A stretch of DNA of 64,000 nt, taken from contig MNCI01029312.1 in NCBI GenBank assembly GCA_015680685.1, forward strand, positions 56,792 through 120,791, written 5' to 3'. Source of the stretch: Gnetum montanum (taxonomy: Eukaryota > Streptophyta > Gnetopsida > Gnetales > Gnetaceae). Below, piece by piece: positions 35,085 to 44,799 of the stretch (position 1 is its first letter; every line of letters starts with the position of its first letter). Both the position numbers and the translations under genes were made by a program. A model generated the notes under the pieces. The model saw nothing but the letters and a program-made list of their open reading frames with translations. It was not told the DNA's origin and did no database searches.

Positions 35085-36870
35085 TCTAAAGGAGTGGCTC
35101 GAGAGACGTCGACAAAGAATTACAAAACACCATAGTAGACATATCACCAACGTCATTTGTCAGCACAAGATAGGATGTTGTTTTACCATGCTCAAGAGTG
35201 TTACAGGAATAGGGTTATGTTAGGGGAGAAGGGGTATTAGCAATGCTAAGAAGATGAAATTTAAATGGTGGGAACGAAATGAAAATAGTGGATTGTGATG
35301 TAAGATGCAAATTTAGCATGGTTGATAGTGACCATGGCATGAAGTAGTTTGCCCCTGAAATGTTGACCTCTTGTTGGAGTGTTTATGAGAGCATCCAAGT
35401 TCATCCAAGGATGGGCCATTTGCGAAGCTGTAGCATTGTTGCTTTTTTTTTGTGACGTGAACCTTCTTTGGATTTAGCTTATTGTTGAATGTTAGCTGCA
35501 AGTTGGTCATCAAGAAGATGGGCTTTGTTTTGATGCATCACATTGCATCTATAGGATAGATGTTTCCTCCTAGGGATGATTCATGTTACATCTACTTAGG
35601 CCTTTACCACGTAGTAGAGGTGCCCCATAGGATGAATTATGTTACATCAACCATGGATTCTATAGTTGATGTGAAGGGAATGCCATGTGTATCACAGTGC
35701 ATATGCATCATAGTATGAAATCATGAGTATGGGGAGTATGAGACAATATTGGGATGAATCAAATGGATGTGCATAGGCTGTAACAGGGATGAGGGGGATG
35801 TGCACTCTTGAGTGCTTCAACTAGTCCATTCATGCACATCAAAGCAACGTGATAACTTGTTGCTATGATGGAATGCACCTTTGCATGATCGCCTCCAAAG
35901 CTTCGTCCTGCAAACACAACTTAGAGAGGACAAGAAACCCAAAAAATGTGAAATGCAAGTGCAAATGCCAGATGTGAAGATGCTGCAAGTGCAAAACTGT
36001 GAATATGCCGTGGATGCAAAACTGTGAAGATGCTGCAAATGTGTAAAATGCTGTGCCAGTCACAAGTGCTCAGAAAGCTAGTGAAAGTGCCAGGGCAATG
36101 ATGTTGCAACTATTTTGAATGTTGCACTAATGGAAAGTGCTCCAAAAGAATCACCATAATGGTGGGAGGTGATGATGTTGTGAGTGCTCCCAGGGCAATG
36201 GCAAGTGTTTGGATCACATCAGCTACATGCCAGTTTAAAGTCTTGGTAGACTGTGAACCTAGTTTAAGGTCCTGGTAGATCGTGATGTGCGAGTTTATAG
36301 TCCTAGCAAACTATCGGATGTTAGTTTAATGTCATAGCGAATAGTGGATGTTGTGCCAGTTTAACATCATGACCCAAGGATGATTTGTGCTAGTTTATAG
36401 TCATAGCAGACTATCTGTTCTAGTTTATAGTCATAGCAGACTAGTGCTTACCTTGCTTATACAAGGTGCGATGCTACATGCGTAGTCATGCTATGTGTTT
36501 GCAAAATCCTGCAGAAATCAACCAAAAAGAAAATAACATCAAATAGCATCTATTGTAAACAAAGTTAAAATGTATGAATGAAAGGAAAGCAATGCAAAAA
36601 GTGATAGTTTTAGGCCATTCTGGGCCATAGGCTAGCTTAAGGCCTTTTCGGGCCATGCATTTTTGTAGTTTTATGTTTTATAGTTTTTATGTTTTCAACT
36701 ATAATGCATAAGCTAAGTGGATGGATGCATAAACAAAGTGAAAAAAATATGTGAACAAAATGAAATGTCTGATCTATGTAAGTAGGCAAAATGTAAATGT
36801 GTAGGCTAATGCAATGTGAACAAAAGTCAAAAATGCATGGCAAGTGGAGGCAAAGGGTAGGTAGGCATCC
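35085..36870. other. 3' non-coding region of N, with minisatellites
   Basis: About 1.8 kb homologous to 23821-25965 of C. It includes GTGCAAATGCCAGATGTGAAG-type repeats (35950-36050) and shared-minisatellite units at about 36230-36450 and 36605-36660. No open frame is conserved with C. Confidence 0.6.
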
Positions 36871-37800
36871 ACATTTTTGGCCAAGGAAAAGGCTTGGTCA
36901 TGCAGTTACTTCCTAGCCGAGCATGGATTAGGGATTGTGCAAGGCTTAGGATCTTCTTGGAAGCTATTGGCTTTAACTACTCATTCGAGTGTGTTAGCCT
37001 TAGGCACTACATTGGTTGTTATAGGTGTACCATCAAGAGACTCTTCTTCTAAAAATTTTGCCATGTCTATTTCATGGATAGTTAAAGAGGAAGCGTTATC
37101 ACCATGGATGATAACTTGACCACCTTCGTATGGAAGGTGGATTTCTTGGTGGATGGGAGAGGAGATGGCACATAGTTGGGCTAGCCAAGGCCTACCTAGA
37201 ATCATGTTAAAACCTGGCATCTCCTCTATGATGATGAAATTTGTGCTAGTAAGAAATTGCTCTCCTGCCACAAAGGCTAAATTTATTGTACCCCTGACTG
37301 TGACACGTGATCCATTGAAGGATTTTAGACATGAGGTTTTGGTTGGCCTGATTTCATCTGCCAGGCCTAGCTTGTCGATGATGGAGTACAATACTACGTT
37401 TGTTGCTACACCATCATCAACATGTACCCTGCGGATGGTACATTTTCGAATACAAATGCTAATGGATAGTGGAGCTGTAGTAACCTCCCCTTGTTTGGGG
37501 TTGACTTTGACTACATTATTGCAGAACACTAGAGATGTTGAACCCAATTCTTGCAATGTAGGGGGTAGCATTGTTTCACGGATGGATGCCTCATCTACAG
37601 GGATTTCCTCCATAATAGGAATGGAGGCCAATATCTTGGACAATGCTTGGCAGTGAGTAGATGAAGTCATGACCAGGTCGTATAAGCTCAATGTTGTGCT
37701 CTTTTGTTTGAGCATTTGTTTCACTTGGGTTAGTGTAGCTGCAAAGTCCTTGTCATTAGTTGTTGTGTTGGCCTTGATTTTCTCCATGTGGCTTGAGAGA
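36870..37800 (-). pseudogene. Aspartic protease of element N (best preserved)
   Basis: An uninterrupted 268-residue stretch on the - strand (37787 to 36981) holds the active-site block VHVDDGVATNVV (residues 121-132 of this stretch), then RGTINLAFV and NMILGRPWLAQL (about 194-205), and IHQEIHLPYEGGQVIIHGD. This is the layout of Ty3/gypsy gag-encoded proteases. The frame is the same as that of the capsid region upstream (39293), so gag and protease form one polyprotein. No RT follows. The Gly of the active-site block is kept here and in C but is lost in A and B. Confidence 0.8.
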
Positions 37801-40237
37801 TAGATCTCTCACGGAGGGGACTTAAGCTTCGTTTTCTTGGCCTACTTGGGGGTAGGGGCACTAGTGTTTAGTTGTTGTTTGCTGGTTGTGGTATTTGCTT
37901 CGACCATGGGAGTTGCGAGGTGCTCGTTTGTCCTATTGTGTTTCCATTTGGTGGGCCTACCTAGGTTACTAGGAGGGATCGAGATGTTTCCCATTGTTGG
38001 GCTTTGGGTAGGTGAGGGGCCATCACATTGTGGCATTCTTATGACAAATGGTGATTTAGGTGGAGTTGTTGTATGGTCAACTTATTGTGGCACCTTGATC
38101 ACAAAAGGTTGCCTGGCGGTTGTTGTTGCATGATGCCAGTTTAACGTCTTAGCGGACGATCGTTGTAGAGCTTTGACCACAAAGGGTGCTACAAGTGCTT
38201 GAGGTGGCACTTTGATAACAAAAGTAGGCCTCTTGCTTGTGGAGGCCAAGGTAACCCTTTCCTTGCTGGGAGGCACACGAATCATAAAATATTGTTGCAC
38301 AAGTTTGGGCTTGCCACCTATGCTAACAAAATTTATTACATAGTAGGCATCATCTATATTGGATTGACTCACTGTGTTGATCACTAGTTGGCCACGTTCT
38401 ATCATTCTTTGCAGGTCATCCTGCAAAGCACGACAGTTGTCTGTACTATGACTAGACAATTGGTGGTAATGATAATATTGGCCCAGCTTGAAGTGTTGTG
38501 GAACTAGGGGCTCGTTTGGTACTGCTAAAGCAGGGTTCCTTAGTAGTTCGCAGTACCTATCATGTTTTTGGAGAGCAATTTCTAATACATGTTTGTGTTG
38601 GATTTGCCCAACTTTCAGGAGTTTCTCTAGTAGTTCAAAGGGTTGCATTAGCAGTGGTGTATACTTTGAGCGGTCCTTGCGCTGAAAGTTGGATCTTGAG
38701 GTAGCCCCTATTAATGTAGGTGAGTTGGTACCAGAATTGGCAATTTTGTTAGTTGGGGCTTGGGGATGCTTAACTATTGGGCCCCAATTGGTTGCTTTTG
38801 TGCTTGTGGATACATGCTTGCAAGTGTGTTAGTTTCTAAAGGCCACATAGGTTGGATCATTACTAGCTTGTGCTACATCTTCTATGCCATTTGTTTAGGC
38901 AAAGGCTTGGCTAAGAGACTTTGGGGCTAGATAATAAAGTTTAGTCTTAATGAAGTCATTTACTTCACCTTTAAAGATTTCCAGTAGATGTGCCTCCGCT
39001 AGAGGTTCATGCATTTTGCTCAATGCAGCATTCCAACATTGGAGGAATTTTGGCATGGGCTCTAGAGGCCCATGTTTAACTTGCATCAACTGGTCAAGGG
39101 TTGCTTCAGGCTTTAGGTTGTACCTGAAGCGTGTCACAAACTTGGTTATGAGATCCTCCAAAGAGGAGATTGAGGCCTTGGGTAGTGAACAATACCAATC
39201 CAAGGCCTTGCTAGTGAGTGACATGGGGAACACACGCATGATAATGTGTGGCCAAGCTTGAAGGAGTAGGAATTCAGATTGAAATGTCACCAAGTGTGCA
39301 TTGGGGTCCCCTTCACCATTGTACTTGGTAAATTAAGGTAGTTGGGCAGCAGTTGGGAGAGTTAGAGGTGGTACTGTGGGACTTATGGGATCATCTTGGT
39401 AGAAGTATACCACCTTAATGGTGTCAGAGGAGGTAGCCTTAAGTTGGTTGATCTCCTCTGTCAAGCTTTGTATCAGTTGGAATGCCTGATCCAAGCTTGG
39501 GGATGTGCTAGCTGGTTGCATTTACTGGGCTTGGGTTAGTTGTGAAGTTTACCAGTTTAATGTTGTAGTAGACGGGTGTTTCCAGTTTAACATCATAGCA
39601 AACGATTGCTGATGTAATGGCTGAGCAATGGGTGCGGTGATTGGAGTGGGCCACACACATGGGTGGGTTGGATGAACATCGTAGACATCGATGAGACAGG
39701 TGGGATGTAGGATGCCTAAGTTGTTTGGAGCTGGGAGGTGGCCCCTGCATGAGCATAGTGCTGGGCAAATGCATTAGTTGCTTGTGAGGAAGGATGAATT
39801 AGCATGGTTACTATCTTGGAGGGGATGGATGGACCAAACCGAGGAGGGGCTATACTAGGGAGTGGTTGTTGGAAGACGGTGTGGAGGGGGCTCTCATGTT
39901 CAAAGCAGGCCTCGAACTCATCTTTCTCCCTCTATGAGGCTTCCTCGTAGGTTTTCCCTACATCATGCTTGTTTGCACAGATGAGTTGGGACAACAATTG
40001 GTGGTAGGGCTCCATGAGTGGGATTATGTCAAACAAAGAGGGGCTATACTCCTGTCCATTTCAGTGGACTCGTTCGTAATCCTATTTTTCCTCTAAATCA
40101 AGGTAATCTATTGATAGTCCTACTTGGATTTTGGCATAAACAAAATTGTATTGTTCGCGGCTTAACGTGGCATGCTTTGGCTGTATTGTGGTATCAAATG
40201 TGTTAGACACCAACGTGGAAGGTTGATTTGAATTCAT
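37801..40237 (-). pseudogene. Gag of element N
   Basis: On the - strand an ATG at 40237 (MNSNQPSTLVSNTFDTT) opens an N-terminal region of about 170 codons with three stops. The capsid domain, open from 39293 to 38895, has HIIMRVFPMSLTSKALDWYC, LPKASISSLEDLITKFVTRF and KPEATLDQLMQVKHG, which fit the retrotransposon gag family. A zinc-knuckle-like stretch, YHYHQLSSHSTDNCRALQDD, lies near 38480. The N-terminal frame differs by one from the capsid-protease frame, as in C. Two minisatellite units (39545-39615, encoding YDVKL and YNIKL in one frame) lie at the change. A further unit is at about 38130-38170. Confidence 0.75.
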
Positions 40238-40264
40238 GTTCAAAAATCAAGTTGTGAGAGTTTC

Positions 40265-40735
40265 TGTTTGCGCAAAAATGACAAAATCTGCTAGTAGTAG
40301 GAAAATAGCAGAAAAATGACTAAATTTGCCAGTAGTAGGAAAATAGCAGAAAAATGACTAAATCTTCCGGTAGCAGGAAAACAATAGAAAAATGACTAAA
40401 TCTGCCGGTAATAGGAAAACAACAGAAAAATGACTAAATCTGCCAGTAGCAGGAAAACAACAGAAAAATGACTAAATCTTCTGGTAGCAGGAAAATAGTA
40501 GAAAAATCACTAAATCTGCCGGTAATAGGAAAACAACAGAAAAATGACTAAATCTGCCAGTAGCAGGAAAACAATAGAAAAATGACTAAATCTACTAGTA
40601 GTAGAAAAACAATAGAAAATTGACTAAATCTACCTGTAGTAGGAAAACAGCAGGGAAATGACTAAATCTACAAGTAGCAAGAAAACATCAAGAAAATGAC
40701 AAAATCTACAAGTAGTAGGAAGAAGGGCTAACTGT
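40265..40735. repeat. 38-bp minisatellite array in the 5' leader of N
   Basis: About twelve units of 38 bp, each with AAAAATGACTAAATCTGCC followed by GGTAGTAGGAAAACAACAG, with small substitutions. The array lies between primer site and gag, where a packaging signal is expected, and a looser version is in C (31090-31380). AATGACTAA within each unit gives an ATG followed directly by a stop two codons later. Confidence 0.9.
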
Positions 40736-40779
40736 AAAAATGTAGAAAAAATGCTAAGTATGGAAATGCAGAAAATTCA

Positions 40780-40798
40780 GGCCCTCCTTCTAGCACCA
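40780..40798 (-). other. Candidate primer-binding site of N
   Basis: The - strand reads TGGTGCTAGAAGGAGGGCC, starting five bases after the 5' LTR end. It begins TGG as expected for pairing with a tRNA CCA end. B has TGATGCTAGAAGGAGGGCC at the same place (57859-57877). I could not match it to a known plant tRNA. Confidence 0.6.
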
Positions 40799-40803
40799 AA
40801 AAG

Positions 40804-41818
40804 TATAACGATAGAAAACATCGGTGGTTGGAAACACCAAGAGGTTTTCGGGCACATAGCCTAACCCCAAATCCAAGCGAGGGCCATACTGGATAAAACA
40901 GAAATAGGGTGCCCTAAATGATCTGGTTGATCAGACAAGGACTTAATCGATGTATAATAACCCTTTTGCAAAAAATAAAAGAAAACAAAATGTGTACAGC
41001 AGTAGAAACGTGCTAAAGTGTGTAACAGAGCAATGAACACAATTTAATGCTTAACAATGCCAAATAAATGTTGTGATTAGCCAAAAAGAGAGTTTGAATA
41101 AAAAGATACACCGCCCTGAAAAAGGGTACATGTATACAAAGTGTATAATAGGCACAGTAGGAGCGGAATCACAGCCTCGGTGGTGTTGGACTATGAAATA
41201 TGGTGTTCACTGTGATAAACTGTGCCTCCTGGGTCAGTGGTCACAGTATATCATATAATGTAGTTATGCATCTTTGTCGGTGTGCTGTGCTCTGGGTCTC
41301 GTTCACCCACGGAGCTAAATGCCAAAATAATAAAATGCCAAATGCCAAAACGGAAATGCCAACTGCTTTGCTGATGAAGAAAATTCAAGCCTCCCTCCCC
41401 TTTTTTCTCATCTAAAAAAAAGGGTCTCAGAGGTATTTATATAGCTAGGGTTAGCCCAAAATGCAAATTTGGTGCCATGTGGCAGTGTGGTAGGTAACAA
41501 TGTGTAACAGCAAGTAACAACGCATAACAGTGTGTAACAGCATAGCGTAATAGGGCGCTATGCTATGCTACGCATTGTAGCAGGATGCTATGCTAGCACT
41601 GTAGCAACATGCTACGCTGGCACTATAGCAGGGTGCTACGCTACGCTATGTAGCATAGCAAGGGGCTACGCTATGCAGCGTAGCAAGGTGCTACGCTATG
41701 CTATGCTACGTGCTGTAGCAAGGTGCTATGCTATGCAGTGTAGCAACACGTAACAGCGCGTAACACTTAGCCATATTTGCAGTTGTGATGCTAAGACTTG
41801 AAATTTTGTGGTGTTTCA
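40804..41818 (-). repeat. 5' LTR of element N
   Basis: Pair of 33945-35064. Starts TATAACGATAG (mutated TG terminus) and ends GGTGTTTCA. TATA candidate at about 41434-41443. The GTAGC/GCTAC array is at 41500-41760. Confidence 0.85.
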
Positions 41819-44115
41819 ATTTTGAGTAGTAGTTAGGCTTTATTAGGATTTTTCATGCATAAGGTAAAATTTGATATCATCATATCACTCCTTGGGATGA
41901 ACAATTTGAATGATAGCCACAAAGGTATCCTTAGTGTTCTATGTGATGGGAATAGTAGTTAAGGTGGACAACCTACTAAACACATTTGGTGTCACACTAA
42001 TGGCTAATGTTACAATTGCATCAATTAAGGTGTTTTCATTTTGGGATATGTATTGTATATCAACATCTATGAATTGTTGCAATAATTACTTTCCTAGGTC
42101 ACAGTATGGTTGTAAGTGTTTGGATTTACATGCATAAACTTTAGTTACTTGGTTAACTATGAGTTGTGAATCACCTTTGATTGCTAAGCATCTAATTCCT
42201 AGGTCATTAGCTACCATCATACCCTTGACCAAACACTTGTACTCTGCTATGTTTTTGGTACATGGGAACTCAAAATGATAGAAGAATGATCAGATTTCAC
42301 TAGATGGGAATGTTATGATGGAAATGACACTGGTCCCATTGGTAGTTGAAGCTTTGTCAAAGTGCATGAACACATCATAACCCTCAAGCACTTGGCCAAC
42401 AATGTTAATGTGTTCATCAGGGAAGTCAAGAATTATGGTTTCTTGGTCATTAACAAGTAAAACTATAAGTTGTATGACTATACCTTGACCTTTTATTGAG
42501 GATAGAGAGATGTAATGAAGGTCAAATTCTATGGTTATGGCTTTTCATTAGGCTATATGGCTACTTTTGTAAATATTAGTTGTTATGGCTCTGAGTATGT
42601 TATCCTTGCAAATGACATTGACTTGGCTTCTAAAGAGGTACTGTCTCCACTTCTTCAAATAGAAGACTAGTGCTAGACAAACCTTCTCCATCTCAGTATA
42701 TTGGGTCTTGTGGGCTACTAATGCATAGCTAAGGTAGTATATAGGCATTTTTGCTCCATCATCATGTTTATGATAGAGTAAAGAGGTAATGGATGTATCA
42801 AGGATGGCAAGGTAGATGTAAAATAATTTACCCTCTTGTGGAGGATAGATTGTTGGTAATTGTGCCAACTCTTGCCTAAGGTTTTCAAAATCCTCTTGGC
42901 ATTGAGCAATCCACTCATAGTGAACTCCTTTCTTAAGAGAATGTTGCATAGGCTATAAATTATTTGTAAGCCTAGTAATAAATGTATGAATAAACTACAA
43001 TTTTCCTTTTAATCCTTGAAGCTTCTTAAGGTTGGTAGGTGTTGCTAATTTGGATATGGCCTTACCCTTATTAGGATTAACATATATCCCTGCTTTAGAG
43101 ACTACAAAAGCTAAGCATCTTTTTGGTCTTAACTTCAAAGACACATTTCTTAGGATTGAGCCTAAGCTAGTACTTGAGACATCATTTAAGCACAAGGTCT
43201 AGGTCATTAGCATGGTCATCGGCTATCTTGGAGTTAAAAACTATGTCATCTACATAATAATTACGAAAACCTAGCATGTAATCACTAAATATATAGGTTA
43301 TGGCTCATTAATAAGTTGCTCTAGTGTTCTTCAGGCCAAAGGGAATCATGATATAATGAATCGTACTCCATGAAATCATGAAGGTTGTGCTAAGTTTATG
43401 CTCTAGGTTAATCCTACTTTGGTTATATCCCAAAAATCCATCCATAAAGGACAACAAGACAAGTTTAGTCATAATATCATTAAGTTGATCAATACTAGGC
43501 AAAGGAAAGTTATCTTTAATAGTTGCTTTATTTAGATATTAGAAATTAATGAAAATATAGATATTCCAATTTTTCTCAAGGACTACCACTATGTTGGACA
43601 CCCATTCTACATAATCAACAATCCTAATGAAACTAGATTGGTAGAGCTTAGAGATTTCATCATGAACTACCAAGGCTAAATTAGGTTTAATTTTATGCAT
43701 GTTTTGCTTAACTAGTCTAATGCTAGGATCTAGTATGATGTTCTGCTAGATTAAATGTGGGTCTAGACCTAACATATATTCATATGACTAGCAAAAGACC
43801 TTAATGTTGCCTTGTGAAACCTTGGTAATATCTTGAGCATATTGAGATTCTGGTGAGGAACTTAGTTTAAGGGTTTTCTTCCCACTACTCTGTGTTGTGA
43901 TAGGAACCTCAACTAGAGAGTCTTTAGTTATGTCACCTAACTCTAAGTCAAGGGTTTTGACTAGGTTTTTAGGCCATTCTAGAGATTTTTTTTGTTAAGG
44001 CTATGTGGTCTATAAGACTCTCATGCTCAAGATCTAGAAAATAAAGGTTGATACTTCATTCAACATCACTGTGAGATCCATGTAGATACAAACTAATTTT
44101 CTCCTAAGTACTCAT
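41819..44115 (-). pseudogene. Reverse transcriptase, RNase H and second RNase H of element B (first segment of pol)
   Basis: On the - strand, from a possible ATG at 44115, the segment encodes RT motifs LSFMDGFLGYNQ (near 43440), PFGLKNTRATY (near 43320) and the catalytic YVDD at 43244-43255. Then comes the RT-linked RNase H (YEWIAQCQEDFENL, then MPIYYLSYALVAHKTQYTEM, near 42900-42600). A second RNase H-like domain follows (near 42330-42130) with FPCTKNIAEYKCLVKG and GDSQLIVNQV. Two RNase H modules in this order mark the Tat lineage of plant Ty3/gypsy elements. RT copies RNA to DNA and RNase H removes the RNA. The frame has scattered stops and ends at the N insertion. Confidence 0.85.
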
Positions 44116-44790
44116 ACTTTGATCTTGCATGTCAACTAAAAGAATATTAAGTGGCACCTAGGTAAAGCAAATAAATAATGCTAAAATGCTATAAAATTAT
44201 GCAAACACATGTAAATCTAATGCAATCAAGGCCATCCAAGGTCATCAATGAGGTAAGGATAATTCAAAAAATTGCCATAAAGGTCAAATAAATTTCAAAC
44301 AAGAGGAGATATAAGAAATAAGGCTACAGATGGTTAACACAGGCCATAATTTTGCTAATTTTAGGCCTTAGTAGGCCATGATGCTAGTTTAGAGTCTTGG
44401 TGAACTACGATGTTGGTTTAAGACCTTAGTAGGACAAGGTCACATGGTGTCAAATGGTGATCAGAGAAGGTCAAACCCCACTGTTTGATACCATTCAAAG
44501 GCCAAAAAAGGCAAATAAAGCTATAACAAGGCAAATAAAGAACACATAAAGCTATATAAAGGCCATAGAAGGTCAACAAGTTCAACAAGGTAACACAAGT
44601 CTAAAAACAAGCTAAAACATTACATAATAAAGAAAAAATCTAGTAAAAAAGCTACATATGATAAAATTTGGCTAATTTAGGTTAAAAATTATTATATTTT
44701 GCTATTTTTAGGCCTTCGTGGACCATGTTTTTAGGTTACAAGGCTATTAGATGAGTTTGGGCATCAATCAAGGCTATTTATGAGCTGTTT
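44116..44790. other. Pol upstream region of B, intron-like, with minisatellite units
   Basis: Non-coding on the - strand and homologous to 6301-6990 of A and 61749-62165 of D. Just before pol, B reads TTGACATGCAAG and D reads TTGACATGTAG, both plausible splice acceptors. Shared-minisatellite units lie at about 44350-44430. Splicing is an inference from the known intron of Ogre elements. Confidence 0.45.
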
Positions 44791-44799
44791 GAACCAAAA

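Larger units (their letters stand above)
33945..41818 (-). mobile_element. Element N: gag-protease-only LTR element (TR-GAG-like), - strand, inserted in B pol
   Basis: N has paired LTRs (33945-35064 and 40804-41818) that look roughly 90% identical by eye, with most differences transitions. The flanks are CTTTT on the left and ATTTT on the right, a four-of-five duplication. The interior, about 5.7 kb, encodes only gag and protease. There is no pol. It is the best-preserved coding element in the window. On either side of N the pol gene of B continues in the linker between the second RNase H and the integrase zinc finger. Confidence 0.85.

Noticed and set aside
37153-37656. Open + strand frame of 167 codons
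   Set aside because: It is the reverse of the protease gene of N, whose - strand carries conserved active-site and flap motifs.
40265-40735. CRISPR-like array
   Set aside because: The 38-bp units are joined directly with no unique spacers, and the context is the leader of a plant LTR element.
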